64,000 nt of DNA from Geodermatophilus sp. DSM 45219 (GCF_900104025.1 NZ_FNIQ01000006.1:338491-402490); one strand, 5' to 3'; counted from the stretch's first letter, positions 24,961 through 35,928 are shown. A program made the numbers and translations. The notes: generated from the letters alone by a model not told the origin.

Positions 24961-25902
24961 TCAGCGGGGGAGCGCGGCCAGGGCGGTGGCGATCCGGCCG
25001 GCCAGCTCGGCGTTGCGCAGCACCAGCCGCACGTTGACCGCCAGCGTCGCGCCCTCGCTGACCCGGTGCAGGTGGTCCAGGACGAAGGGCGTCACCGCCT
25101 TGCCCCGCACGCCGGCCCGCACGGCCGCCGCCAGCGCGTCGGCGATCACCCGGTCGTGGAGCGCGGGGTCCAGCTGCTCGTCGTCCGGCAGCGGGTTGGC
25201 CACCACCACGCCGCCGGGCGCCAGGGTCCGCCGCGCGGCGAGCACCGCGGCCGCCTCCTCGGGGGAGGACACCGCCCAGTCCACCGTCGAGCCGGAGTCG
25301 GCGACGTAGAAGCCGGGGAAGGTCGTCGTCCGGTAGCCCACGACGGTGACCGACAGGGACTCCAGCCGCTCCAGCGTCGCCGGGACGTCGAGGATCGACT
25401 TCACGCCCGCGCAGACGACCAGCAGCGGGGTGCGGGACAGCGTGGTGAGGTCCGCGGACTCGTCGAAGGTGTCGGCCGCCTCGCGGTGCACCCCGCCCAG
25501 GCCGCCGGTGGCGAAGACGCCGATGCCCGCGGCCGCGGCCAGCAGCGCGGTGCTCGACACCGTCGTCGCCCCGCTGCGACCCAGCGCCAGTGCGACGGGC
25601 AGGTCGCGCACGGCCAGCTTGGCGAGGTCGGCGTCGGCGCACACCCGGTCCAGCCGGTCCGGCGTCAGGCCGACGTGCGGCACCCCGTCCAGGACGGCGA
25701 CGGTCGCGGGGACCGCACCCCCGGCCCGCACCGCCGCCTCCACCTGGTCGGCCGCGGCGCGGTTCTCCGGCCGGGGCAGGCCGTGGGCGAGCAGCGTGCT
25801 CTCCAGCGCCACGACCGGACGGCCGGCCGTCAGCGCGTCGGCGACCTCGGGGGAGAGCGCGGTCGTCGGGACGGCGGGCGAACCGGGGGAGGGCGGCGGC
25901 AC
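24961..25902 (-). CDS. psuG: Pseudouridine-5'-phosphate glycosidase
   Basis: Cleaves the C-C glycosidic bond of pseudouridine 5'-phosphate to uracil and ribose 5-phosphate, 313 aa. Catalytic Glu lies in ALESTLLAHGLPRPEN and the Schiff-base Lys in VCAGVKSILDVPATLE; NPLPDDEQLD and GKAVTPFVLDHL are further family blocks. GTG 25902 follows CATGAT by 6 nt. It is co-transcribed with the kinase downstream. Confidence 0.93.
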   Translation of the reverse strand: MPPPSPGSPAVPTTALSPEVADALTAGRPVVALESTLLAHGLPRPENRAAADQVEAAVRAGGAVPATVAVLDGVPHVGLTPDRLDRVCADADLAKLAVRDLPVALALGRSGATTVSSTALLAAAAGIGVFATGGLGGVHREAADTFDESADLTTLSRTPLLVVCAGVKSILDVPATLERLESLSVTVVGYRTTTFPGFYVADSGSTVDWAVSSPEEAAAVLAARRTLAPGGVVVANPLPDDEQLDPALHDRVIADALAAAVRAGVRGKAVTPFVLDHLHRVSEGATLAVNVRLVLRNAELAGRIATALAALPR

Positions 25903-25980
25903 CCTGCCATCATGGGGGGTGGGGGAGTCGCGCCCGTCAGGGCGCCTCCCGATCCCAGTCCCGACCCGAGGGAGCACCGC

Positions 25981-26211
25981 GTGAGCAACACCGACCTCCT
26001 CGAGAAGCCCGACGTCCGCGAGGGCGACACCGGGAACGCCAACGAGGTCTTCCACTACGTGCGCAAGAACAAGATCGCGGAGAGCGCGGTCATGGGCACG
26101 ATGGTCGAGGCCCTGTGCGGCGAGGTCTTCCCGGTGACCAAGAGCCCGAAGCCCGGCAGCCCGGTGTGCCCGGCCTGCAAGGAGATCTACGAGCAGCTCA
26201 AGAGGGAGTGA
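25981..26211 (+). CDS. DUF3039 domain protein
   Basis: Actinobacterial protein of 76 aa and unknown function. It has a conserved core FHYVRKNKIAESAVMGTMVEALCG and a zinc-ribbon-like pair C-G-E-V ... PVCPACKEIYEQL; three cysteines are visible. GTG 25981 follows a GGGAGCACC segment. It is divergent from psuG. Confidence 0.88.
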   Translation: MSNTDLLEKPDVREGDTGNANEVFHYVRKNKIAESAVMGTMVEALCGEVFPVTKSPKPGSPVCPACKEIYEQLKRE

Positions 26212-26239
26212 CCGGCCCGCCCACGGCGGGTGGACCGGT
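26211..26239 (+). terminator. Terminator after the DUF3039 gene
   Basis: Stem CCCGCC (26216-26221) / GGCGGG (26225-26230), extended after a bulge by ACCGG / CCGGT. It starts at the stop codon. Confidence 0.5.
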
Positions 26240-26314
26240 CGCGGGGCCCGGAGGGTCTCCCGACCGGGACACGGGCAGCGGCTCGACGGGGCAGGGACCG
26301 GCACGTGGCCGCGG

Positions 26315-26334
26315 CGCGGTCCGGGAGGACCGCG
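26315..26334 (-). terminator. Terminator after the YihY/BrkB gene
   Basis: Perfect 8-bp stem CGCGGTCC / GGACCGCG with a 4-nt loop, 4 nt beyond the stop on the minus strand. Confidence 0.55.
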
Positions 26335-26337
26335 GTG

Positions 26338-27396
26338 TCACAGCTCCCTGGCGCGCTCGAGCTTGGCCGCCCGCCGTTCCTGGCTGCGCCGCTGGTGTCG
26401 CTTCAGCGGGGCGGGCCAGCGGTCCTGGATGGTCGCGTTGAGCTCGGCGCCGAGCAGCACCGACATCCCGAAGAAGAAGCAGAACAGCAGGGCCGCGATC
26501 GGGGTGGCCAGCGCTCCGTAGGGCAGCGTGGCCGTGAGGATGTCGGCCACGTAGGCGCGGGTGGCCAGTGCCGTGACGACGAAGAAGGCGACCGCCAGGA
26601 CGGTGCCCAGCAGGTGCCGGTGCCAGGGCAGCCGCCGCGGCAGCACCACGTGGTAGAAGCTCGTCAACGCCAGGAGCAGGCCGACGAGCACGACCGGCCA
26701 GTACACGGCGTTGACCAGCACGGTGGCCGTGTCCTGCCAGTCCGCGGGGAGCAGCGACACCAGCACACCCCGGCCCAGGACCAGCAGGGGCAGCGTCAGC
26801 ACCGCCAGCAGCAGGCCGACGACGAACAGCCACAGCGCCATCAGCCGGGTGCGGATCGGACCGCGGACGTCGCGCTGGTCGTAGGCGATGACGACCGTGT
26901 TCATGAACGTGGCGGTCGCCGAGGAGCCGGCCCACAGCGACAGCAGGAAGCCGACGCTGACCAGCTCCAGCCGCCCCGAGCCCAGGATGTCGTCGAGGGT
27001 CGGCTGCACCAGCGAGGCGACGACGTCGGGGGTCAGCACCCGCGTCGAGGCGCGGACGAGCTGCTCCTCGATCTGCGCCACCGAGACCTCGCCGATGAGC
27101 GTGCCGAGGTAGCCCAGCGTGCCCAGCAGCCCGATCAGCAGCGGGGGTACGGAGAGGATCTGCCAGAAGGCCGCCTCCGCGGAGAGGCCGAGGATGCGGT
27201 CCTGCCAGGCCTTGGCGAGCGTCCGGCCGAGCACCTGCAGCGGGACCCGCAGCGGCGCCGGCCAGCCGGCCACCCGGCTCGGTCGCCGGGTCCCGGCGTC
27301 CACGGGCGCGGCGGTGGCCCCTGCCGGTGGGTCCTCGTCGCCGTCCTCGGGGTGCCCGGTGCCGGCCGGTCGGCCCCCGGGCAGGACGGTGCGCAT
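26338..27396 (-). CDS. YihY/virulence factor BrkB family membrane protein
   Basis: Integral membrane protein of 352 aa (UPF0761), once misassigned as ribonuclease BN; real function unknown. Six hydrophobic helices are visible, with the family blocks AEAAFWQILSVPPLLIGLLG and FMNTVVIAYDQRD near the middle and GALATPIAALLFCFFFGMSVLLGAE near the end. ATG 27396 lies 6 nt after CACACT on the minus strand. A homologue occupies the equivalent place near sigA in mycobacteria (Rv2707, from memory). Confidence 0.88.
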   Translation of the reverse strand: MRTVLPGGRPAGTGHPEDGDEDPPAGATAAPVDAGTRRPSRVAGWPAPLRVPLQVLGRTLAKAWQDRILGLSAEAAFWQILSVPPLLIGLLGTLGYLGTLIGEVSVAQIEEQLVRASTRVLTPDVVASLVQPTLDDILGSGRLELVSVGFLLSLWAGSSATATFMNTVVIAYDQRDVRGPIRTRLMALWLFVVGLLLAVLTLPLLVLGRGVLVSLLPADWQDTATVLVNAVYWPVVLVGLLLALTSFYHVVLPRRLPWHRHLLGTVLAVAFFVVTALATRAYVADILTATLPYGALATPIAALLFCFFFGMSVLLGAELNATIQDRWPAPLKRHQRRSQERRAAKLERAREL

Positions 27397-27417
27397 CGCC
27401 CCAGTGTGCACGTCAGG

Positions 27418-27635
27418 GCCCCGTCCGGCCCGCCTCCAGGGTCCCGCCGCCGGCCCCGTCCCGAGGCTCCGGCCCCGTCTCGGGTCCCGCTGGCCCCCTG
27501 CAGGGTCCCGTCGCGAGCGCGCGAGCGGTGGGGAGCAGGGGGTCCTTCCACGAGGGGTGGGGAGGACGGGGTCCTTCTCCGAGGCGTGAGGAGGACGGGG
27601 TCCTTCCATGGCGGGGGGCAGGGGGTCCTTCCTCA
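27418..27635 (-). repeat. Stop-anchored hairpin repeat, copy 5 (four nested arms)
   Basis: On the plus strand, four GGCCCC-type arms (starting near 27418, 27453, 27471 and 27492) are followed by four GGTCC-ending arms (27528-27548, 27551-27576, 27581-27606, 27611-27631). The innermost pair is GGCCCCCTGC / GCAGGGGGTCC. The next arms read CCCCGTCC or CCCCGTCTC against GGACGGGG, twice. The minus-strand end is TGAGGAAGGACC on the VanW stop. Confidence 0.78.
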
Positions 27636-30020
27636 GCCGCCGGGGGCCGGCGCCGGGGCCGGGGCCTCGCCCGCCGGCGGTGCAGCCGGGTCGGCCACCG
27701 GCACGCAGCGGACCACGGGCTCGGCGGCGTAGCGGGTGCGGAAGTCCTCGCGCCGGATCTCCGCGCCGCTGGCCGGGTCGTTGAAGACACGCGTGACGGT
27801 GATGTCGAAGCCGGTCGACCCGCCCTGCGGGCTGCAGCTCCCGTCGTCCGGCTTCTCCTGCACCACCGGCTGGCGGAGGTTGTAGCGGTCGCTGCTGATC
27901 GACTCGATGTCGTAGCGCTTGGTCCCGTAGAAGGTGACCGTCAGCGAGCCCGGCGTCCACTGGGTGTCCACGTAGACGCCGGTGTCGCTGTCGTTGCGCC
28001 ACTCCAGGTCGATCGAGTCGTAGTAGACCGTCGCCTCGCGGCCGGCCGGGTAGCGGCTGATGTAGAAGCTGTGCGGCTTGTGGTAGACGTCCTCGAGGCC
28101 GGCGAAGAAGACCGCGTTGAACATCGTCGTGGCCACCTGGCTGACCCCGCCGCCGACCGCGGTGGCGAACTCGCCGTTCTGGATGACGCCGGCCTCCACA
28201 TAGCCCTGCGAGGCGGTGCGCGGGCCGGTGTGGTCGTTGAGGCTGAAGGTCTCCCCGGGCCGGACCAGCGCGCCGTCGATCTCCGCGGCCGCGACCCGGA
28301 TGTTGGTGCCGCTGGCGGCGCTGGTGAAGTTCGTCGTGAAGGTGCTGATCTCCTCGCGGATGCCCAGCGCCTCGGCGTCGGCGGTGCTGAACTCCGCCTC
28401 GACCGGGCCGAGCTCGGCGGTCACCGTGCGCGGGGCCGGCTGCGGCAGGACCTCCAGCAGCTGGCCGGCCAGCGCGTTCGGGTCGATCCCCGTGCCGTCG
28501 ACGGAGGGCACGATCGACACGCTGCCACCGGACACCTCGAAGCGGGCGTCCTCCGCCGGGTTGCCGAACTCGGCGAACCCCTCGCCCACGGCCTCCTGCA
28601 GCGCGGCCGGGTCGACGGCGACGGCGAGCTCGCCGTCCTCCTGCGGCGTGAAGGTCAGCGAGGCCGCGATCGCCTCCTCGTCGACCTCCACGGAGGTGGC
28701 GCCGTCCTGGCTGGACACCGTCACCGGCGCGGCCAGCGCCGGGGTGACCGTCTCGTCCAGGACCCGCTGGGCCTCCGCGGCGTCCACCGAGACCTCGGTG
28801 ACGTCGACCGGCAGCTCGATGGGGGTGCTGGGGTCGCCGCCGGAGGCGAGCGCGTCGGTGACCGCGTCGGCGGCGCCCTCGCGGTCGAGGGTCCGCCCGG
28901 GCACCGGCTCGACCACGCCCGCGGTGGTCCCCTCGATGGCGATGGTGGCGTCGACCGGGGCCCGGTCGACCTGCTCGGCGAGCACGTCGATCTGGGCGGC
29001 CAGCGCGGTGTCCTCACCGGTGATGACCGGGTCCACCGGGCGCTCGCCGAACAGCGTGACCAGCCGCGTCCAGGGGTTGAGGGGCTGCTCGGTCGCCGCC
29101 TCCACGGTCGCCGGGACGTCGAGGGTGATGCCGGCGGTGGCCGGGGAGAGGCTGGCCTCGACGTCGTCGGCCAGCACGACGTGGTCGGCGACGACGCGGG
29201 GCGCGAGCTCGGTCTCGAGCCGCTCGGCGGCTGCGGCGGGGGACAGGCCGCCCAGGTCGAGGCCGGCGACGACCGTGTTCCGGGGGACGTCACCCCCGGT
29301 GGCCAGCAGGTCCACGCCGTAGGCGGCGGCCAGGACGCCGGCCGCGGCCACCGGTGCCGCCACGGCCGGGCGGCGCCACCAGGGGCGGCGCGGTTGCGGG
29401 GTGCCGGTGTCCGGGCCGGAGCCCTCCCCGCCGGAGCCGTCGCCGCCGGCCGCGGTGACGTCCGGGGTCGTGGCGAGCGGGGCGGTGGCGTCCACCGCAG
29501 CGGCGGCGGGGGCAGCGCCGGCCGGGACGCCGGCGGCGGGGACCGGGCCGTCCTGCACCGGCGGCAGCACGCCGGTCCGGTCGTCGTCGTCCGCGGCGGG
29601 CGGGGGCAGCCCGGGCGCCTCGCTGGGGGCGAAGCGGATGTCCTGCGTCTCGCCGTCCTCGACGGCCGGCTCGCGGGTGGCCGCGGCGGGTGTGTCGCCG
29701 TCCGGAGCCGGGACCGGCGCCGGGGAGGCCGGGGTGTCGCTGGCGGTCGCCGGGCCGGGGACGTCGGGACCGACGGGGCCGCGGTCGCGGGGTACCGGCC
29801 GTGTCTCGTCGGACAGCTCGTCCGCGTCGAACCGGGTGGCGTGGTCCGGCACCGGCCCGGGAACGGACTGCTGGGCGTGCGGCGCGGGGGACTGCGGGGG
29901 CATCGCGGGATCTCCGGATGGGCGTCGGCCGGGGGATCCCGGGAACGACGGAGCCGCCGGCGCCCCGTCCCCGTCAGGCGGGGACGGAACGCCGGCGGCG
30001 GCGTCGGGTGAGGGCTTCAT
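27633..30020 (-). CDS. VanW-family protein with PG-binding-like repeats
   Basis: Single-pass envelope protein of 795 aa. Residues about 1-230 are a disordered, Pro/Ala/Asp-rich cytosolic region. One helix follows (VAAPVAAAGVLAAAYGVDLLA). The exterior has four YoaR-like/PG_binding_4 modules and a C-terminal VanW domain (FSLNDHTGPRTASQGYVEAGVI, GGGVSQVATTMFNAVFFAGL). Role unknown, probably cell wall associated. ATG 30020. The long acidic N-terminus is unusual for the family. Confidence 0.9.
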   Translation of the reverse strand: MKPSPDAAAGVPSPPDGDGAPAAPSFPGSPGRRPSGDPAMPPQSPAPHAQQSVPGPVPDHATRFDADELSDETRPVPRDRGPVGPDVPGPATASDTPASPAPVPAPDGDTPAAATREPAVEDGETQDIRFAPSEAPGLPPPAADDDDRTGVLPPVQDGPVPAAGVPAGAAPAAAAVDATAPLATTPDVTAAGGDGSGGEGSGPDTGTPQPRRPWWRRPAVAAPVAAAGVLAAAYGVDLLATGGDVPRNTVVAGLDLGGLSPAAAAERLETELAPRVVADHVVLADDVEASLSPATAGITLDVPATVEAATEQPLNPWTRLVTLFGERPVDPVITGEDTALAAQIDVLAEQVDRAPVDATIAIEGTTAGVVEPVPGRTLDREGAADAVTDALASGGDPSTPIELPVDVTEVSVDAAEAQRVLDETVTPALAAPVTVSSQDGATSVEVDEEAIAASLTFTPQEDGELAVAVDPAALQEAVGEGFAEFGNPAEDARFEVSGGSVSIVPSVDGTGIDPNALAGQLLEVLPQPAPRTVTAELGPVEAEFSTADAEALGIREEISTFTTNFTSAASGTNIRVAAAEIDGALVRPGETFSLNDHTGPRTASQGYVEAGVIQNGEFATAVGGGVSQVATTMFNAVFFAGLEDVYHKPHSFYISRYPAGREATVYYDSIDLEWRNDSDTGVYVDTQWTPGSLTVTFYGTKRYDIESISSDRYNLRQPVVQEKPDDGSCSPQGGSTGFDITVTRVFNDPASGAEIRREDFRTRYAAEPVVRCVPVADPAAPPAGEAPAPAPAPGG

Positions 30021-30046
30021 CGCTGGCAGCGACGATAGCGCCTCGG

Positions 30047-30271
30047 TCAGTGGCTGAGGCGCTGTTCGCCGTCGGTCTCGATGATGTCGATGGCGATGTC
30101 GCGGAGCTTGCCCTCGTACTCACGGGCGTGGTGCCCGCAGAAGACGAGGTCGCTGCCGCTGGCGAGGACCACCCGCACCTTGGCCAGTGCGCCACAGCGG
30201 TCACAGTGGAAGGGAACGACGAGGTCGTCGGCGGGCGGGGTCGTCGTCAGCGTCTGGGTCATCTGGGTCAT
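30047..30271 (-). CDS. DUF7455-type small zinc-ribbon-like protein
   Basis: A 74-aa protein: FHCDRCGALAKVRVVLASGSDLVFCGHHAREY has C-x2-C ... C-x2-H, a likely zinc site. The Thr-rich N-terminus (MTQMTQTLTTTPPADD) is disordered. Function unknown; homologues sit near sigA in other actinobacteria. ATG 30271 is preferred; GTG 30274 is adjacent. Confidence 0.85.
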   Translation of the reverse strand: MTQMTQTLTTTPPADDLVVPFHCDRCGALAKVRVVLASGSDLVFCGHHAREYEGKLRDIAIDIIETDGEQRLSH

Positions 30272-30699
30272 CACTCGCTCTCTACCGCACGGACCCGCGG
30301 CTGCGGATCGGCCTCCTGCACAGCGCCAGGATGTCCCCCTGTGTTCCCGTTCCGTCCAATCCCCCGGTGGACTCGCCGAGAGCGGTGAGGCCGGTGCCGG
30401 TGGTGCGGGTGGTGCCGGGCCAGCAGGGACGCACTGGGTGGTGCAGGTCTGTCGGATCGTGCTGTCTTCGTCGTTCGCGTGCGCCGGTCGTCATCCGGCT
30501 GGTGGGTCCGCTGCTGTCTTGACGACCCCCACGCTACGCCGTCTACCCGGCGCGCGACGCCGTACACCGGCCGACCGGCTCGTCCGGGTGAGATCGTGAC
30601 CTCGCCGAGACACGAGACGGCCCCCGACCGCGGAAGTCGGGGGCCGTCTCGGCGACGTGCTGGAACGGCCTCCTCGCCGGGGGCGCGGAGGTCCTTCTG
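30272..30699. other. Gene-free stretch between the DUF7455 and principal sigma genes
   Basis: These 428 bases hold the principal sigma gene's terminator (30614-30650) and presumably the DUF7455 promoter. I found no -35/-10 pair I would defend, no tRNA-like fold and no conserved ORF. Short ORFs here have no protein-like character. Confidence 0.5.
30614..30650 (-). terminator. Terminator of the principal sigma factor gene
   Basis: Perfect 15-bp stem GAGACGGCCCCCGAC / GTCGGGGGCCGTCTC with a 7-nt loop, 50 nt beyond the stop. Confidence 0.8.
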
Positions 30700-31977
<1,278 letters not shown>

Positions 31978-32278
31978 TCAGGTTCCTTCCCGTGCTGGGT
32001 GCGTTCCCCGGGAGGCCGTCTGGTCCCCGGGCAGCGGCCTCGGCCGGCGTCCGGAGCGGGAGAGGACCCGTCGGACGCCCCGGGTTTCACCGGTGCGCAG
32101 GCGGGGGATGCCTCTCGGCTGGGGAGCGACGGGGCGTGGCTCATCCATTGTAACGACGCGTCCGGGCGGGTCCACCGTTTCACCGGGCGAGCTGCCCCCC
32201 GACCTGGGGGAGCCCCCGGGTCCGGGAGGCGTTGCTCACCCTGCGTGATGACGCGACGGCGGGCGGCGTGCCCCGCGG
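31978..32278. other. Leader and promoter region of the principal sigma gene
   Basis: 301 bases between the ppgK stop and the sigma start. It holds the sigma gene's promoter candidate at 32147-32174 and about 165 nt of untranslated leader. I see no repeat copy and no riboswitch fold I can name. Confidence 0.5.
32147..32174 (-). promoter_or_regulatory. Candidate promoter of the principal sigma gene
   Basis: On the minus strand, -10 TACAAT (32147-32152, five of six to consensus), a 16-nt spacer and a weak -35 TGGACC (32169-32174). The A/T-rich patch stands out in otherwise GC-rich DNA. Confidence 0.5.
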
Positions 32279-33022
<744 letters not shown>

Positions 33023-33080
33023 GCGGTCAGGGTAGTGATCGCTGCGGCCGGCGCCAGACCCGCTCGGGCAGGATCGGCCC

Positions 33081-33899
33081 ATGACCGCCACGCCGGAGCC
33101 CGACGCCCTGCTCGACCTCGCCGTCGCCACCGCCCGGGAGGCCGCCGAGCTGGTGGCCCGCGGGCGCGCCTCGGGGGCGGAGCAGGTCGACGTGAAGTCC
33201 AGCCCGGTCGACATGGTCACCGCCGTGGACCGCGCCTGCGAGGAGCTGGTCACCCGCCGGCTGCTCGGTGCGCGTCCGGACGACGGGCTGCTGGGTGAGG
33301 AGGGCGGCGAGCGCACCGGCACCAGCGGGGTGCGCTGGGTCGTCGACCCGATCGACGGCACCACCAACTTCGTCTACGGCCTGCCGGCCTACGCGGTGTC
33401 GATCGCCGCGGAGGTCGACGGGCGGGTGCTGGCCGGCGTGGTCCTGAACGCGGCCACGGGGGAGCTGTGGTCGGCGACGGCCGGCGGGGGCGCGCACCTC
33501 GCCGTCCCCGGGTCGGACCCGGTCCGGCTCACCGGCAGCCGGCCGGCCTCCCTGGACCGGGCGCTGGTCGCGACCGGCTTCGGCTACCGCGTGGAGGAGC
33601 GCCGTGCCCAGGCCGCGGTGTTCGCCGAGCTGCTGCCGCGGGTGCGCGACATCAGGCGGCACGGGTCGGCGGCGCTGGACCTGTGCACCGTGGCCGCCGG
33701 CCGGGTGGACGCCTACTACGAGATGCACCTCAACCGCTGGGACTTCGCCGCCGGCGCCCTGGTGGCCGCCGAGGCGGGCGTGGTGGTCACCGGCCTGCCG
33801 GGTCGGCCGTTCGCCGAGCCCCTCGGGATCGCCGTCGCGCCGTCGGTGGCCGACGAGTTCCTGTCCCTGCTGGACCGGCTGCACCCCCACGGAGCCTGA
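33081..33899 (+). CDS. suhB: Inositol monophosphatase family protein
   Basis: Mg-dependent phosphatase of 272 aa acting on inositol phosphates or related sugars. Metal site motifs: GEEGGERTG, WVVDPIDGTTNFVYG, and MHLNRWDFAAGALVAAEAG near the C-terminus. ATG 33081 follows CAGGAT by 6 nt. Divergent from ppgK and convergent with the LytR_C gene, with hairpin repeat copy 6 filling the gap between the two stops. Confidence 0.92.
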   Translation: MTATPEPDALLDLAVATAREAAELVARGRASGAEQVDVKSSPVDMVTAVDRACEELVTRRLLGARPDDGLLGEEGGERTGTSGVRWVVDPIDGTTNFVYGLPAYAVSIAAEVDGRVLAGVVLNAATGELWSATAGGGAHLAVPGSDPVRLTGSRPASLDRALVATGFGYRVEERRAQAAVFAELLPRVRDIRRHGSAALDLCTVAAGRVDAYYEMHLNRWDFAAGALVAAEAGVVVTGLPGRPFAEPLGIAVAPSVADEFLSLLDRLHPHGA

Positions 33900-33965
33900 T
33901 GGAACGGCCCCGCTGCAGGGGCCCGCCGCGAGCCTGCGAGCGGTGGGGAGCAGCGGGGTCCTTCA
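33897..33965. repeat. Stop-anchored hairpin repeat, copy 6 (single unit between two stops)
   Basis: Fills the gap between the convergent suhB TGA (33897-33899) and the LytR_C gene TGA (33963-33965). One flank is GGAACGGCC, the other (minus strand) TGAAGGACC. The stem CCCCGCTGC (33908-33916) pairs with GCAGCGGGG (33950-33958), 9 of 9. Confidence 0.85.
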
Positions 33966-34502
33966 GCAGGCGGCGGCCGCGCTGGCACCGGCGGCGAGCG
34001 CGGCGTCGACCTCCTCCGGCGGGGCGAGGGTGCCGAACTCGGGGCCGATCACCACGTCGACCTGGGCGGTGGCCCGGGTGTCGAGGAACTCGCCGGCGCC
34101 GGGCACGAACAGCTCGACGAAGCCGGCCGCCTCGCGACCGCGCGGGCCGTACCGCAGCTCGCCGACGCCGGTGACCTCGCGCTCGGTGGGGTCGTTGGCG
34201 ATCTCCTCGACGACGAAGCCGCGCTCCTGCAGCGACGCGGCGACCGTCTGGGCCAGGCCCGCGGTGTCGGTGGCGTTGAGGACGCGCAGGGACACCGTGG
34301 TGGGGTCCAGCGACGGGGGGGCCGCCGAGGCGCTGGCGCAGGCCTCGGCCTCCTCGGCCTGGATCTCGCCCTCGGTGTCGAAGACGTTCCACCAGACGAC
34401 GAGGGCCGCCAGGGCGAGGACCAGGAGGAAGACCAGCGGCGGGATCGGCCGGCGGCCGCTGCGGGGACGGACCGCGGAACGGTCGGCGGGCGGCGCGCTC
34501 AC
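33963..34502 (-). CDS. LytR C-terminal domain membrane protein (Cei-like)
   Basis: Envelope protein of 179 aa. A short basic N-terminus, one helix (PPLVFLLVLALAALVVWW) and an exterior LytR_C domain (VSLRVLNATDTAGLAQTVAASLQERGF ... VDVVIGPEF). In mycobacteria the protein with this fold at this locus is Cei, needed for envelope integrity. GTG 34502 is used; a TACACT box at 34540-34545 is a likely -10 giving a leader of about 35 nt. Confidence 0.85.
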   Translation of the reverse strand: MSAPPADRSAVRPRSGRRPIPPLVFLLVLALAALVVWWNVFDTEGEIQAEEAEACASASAAPPSLDPTTVSLRVLNATDTAGLAQTVAASLQERGFVVEEIANDPTEREVTGVGELRYGPRGREAAGFVELFVPGAGEFLDTRATAQVDVVIGPEFGTLAPPEEVDAALAAGASAAAAC

Positions 34503-34561
34503 GGGTTCTGGTCCCCCTCGGTCACTGGCGTTCGGCCGGAGTGTAGGACCGGCGGCGCTAC

Positions 34562-35608
34562 CTAGATCGCACCGTCGTCCAGCGCGGCGCGTCCTCGCTC
34601 CACGCACGGGTCGATGCGGTCGGCGTAGCCGGCGGTGTCCTTGCCGGCCATGGCGCCGGCGGCCGAGCGGGCCACGATGCCGGCGACGATCGCGGCGAAC
34701 TTGAAGTAGGCGAAGGCGACGTACCAGGGCAGGTCGGAGAGGTCGAGGCCGCTGCGCTCGGCGTAGCGGGCGTCGACCTCCGCGCGGGTGGGGAAGCCCT
34801 CGAGTGCGGTGACCGTGCTCTGCCCGGCGACGCTCTCCTCACCGGTCTGCGGCCAGTAGACGTGCAGCATGCCGAGGTCGGCCAGCGGGTCGCCGAGGGT
34901 GGACATCTCCCAGTCCAGCACCGCCCGGACGCGGCCGGGGGTGTGCGGGTCGAGCAGGCAGTTGTCGAGCCGGAAGTCGCCGTGGACGATCCCCGTCCGC
35001 TGCGTCGTGGGCACGGTCTGCGCCAGCCGGGCGGCAAGGGTGTCCAGCCCCGGGCGCTCGCGGTCGCGGGTGGCGTCCCACTGCTGGGTCCAGCGGCGCA
35101 CCTGCCGGGCCATGAAGCCCTCCGGCCGGCCGAAGTCGCCCAGGCCCACCGCGACGTGGTCGACGGCGTGCAGGTCGGCCAGGACGTCGACCAGCCCCTC
35201 GCCGATCGCCCGCCGCTGCGCCGGCTCGTCGGCGTAGCCGGCCGGGAACTCGTCCACGACGTGCAGGCCGACGACGCGCTCCATCACGTAGAACGGGGCG
35301 CCCAGGACGGCGGTGTCGGTGCACAGGTGCAGCGTCCGCGGCACGGGGACGGCGGTGGGCCCGAGCGCGGACACCACCCGGTGCTCGCGGGCCATGTCGT
35401 GCGCGGTGGCCAGCACGGCGCCGGTCGGCGGGCGCCGCAGGACCACCGCGTCGTCGTCCGGACCCCCCTCCGGCGTGACCACGTACGTGAGGTTGGACAT
35501 GCCCGCGGCGATGAGGTCCACGCGGACCCGGGACCACCGCTGGTCGCCGAGGACGGAGGCCAGGTACGGGCCGACGACGGCTGGATCAGCACCCACGGGA
35601 GTCGCCAC
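34562..35608 (-). CDS. Phosphotransferase (APH) family protein
   Basis: Kinase-like protein of 348 aa of the ACAD10/aminoglycoside phosphotransferase superfamily. The catalytic loop VHGDFRLDNCLLD, then VLDWEMSTLGDPLADLG (DxD metal site) are intact. Such proteins often act with acyl-CoA dehydrogenases on hydroxy-acyl substrates rather than on antibiotics; the substrate here is unknown. GTG 35608 lies 6 nt after TACCCT. Inserted relative to the mycobacterial gene order. Confidence 0.87.
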   Translation of the reverse strand: MATPVGADPAVVGPYLASVLGDQRWSRVRVDLIAAGMSNLTYVVTPEGGPDDDAVVLRRPPTGAVLATAHDMAREHRVVSALGPTAVPVPRTLHLCTDTAVLGAPFYVMERVVGLHVVDEFPAGYADEPAQRRAIGEGLVDVLADLHAVDHVAVGLGDFGRPEGFMARQVRRWTQQWDATRDRERPGLDTLAARLAQTVPTTQRTGIVHGDFRLDNCLLDPHTPGRVRAVLDWEMSTLGDPLADLGMLHVYWPQTGEESVAGQSTVTALEGFPTRAEVDARYAERSGLDLSDLPWYVAFAYFKFAAIVAGIVARSAAGAMAGKDTAGYADRIDPCVERGRAALDDGAI

Positions 35609-35928
35609 GGGCGCAGGGTAACCTCTGCCGCTCCGCGCCCCGTCCGCCCCGTTCCGGCAGCGGGCTGGTCACCCCCTGGCGCGCCGGGCACAAACGGGAG
35701 CCGCTCGACGTTGGGGGGTCCGCCGGTCAGACCGTGCCGGCTCCCCGCCGTCCGCCGGTGGGGCCGACGGCGCGGTCGAAGAGGACACCGACCGGTGCCC
35801 GCGCAAGCGGTCACCGGTCCCCAGACCCCCGGTCGCCCCGGCGACCGGACAGCACGGCGGCGCCGCAGCGCGCCGCCGCACGTTGCGGGCCCCGCGCCCG
35901 CGAGAACCCCGGAGGAGGGGCACTTCCC
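35609..35928. other. Intergenic region between the phosphotransferase and DUF4193 genes
   Basis: 320 bases between divergent genes. It holds the TACCCT -10 of the phosphotransferase gene (35615-35620) and the GGAGGAGGGG ribosome site of the DUF4193 gene (35911-35920). Nothing else recognisable. Confidence 0.45.
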
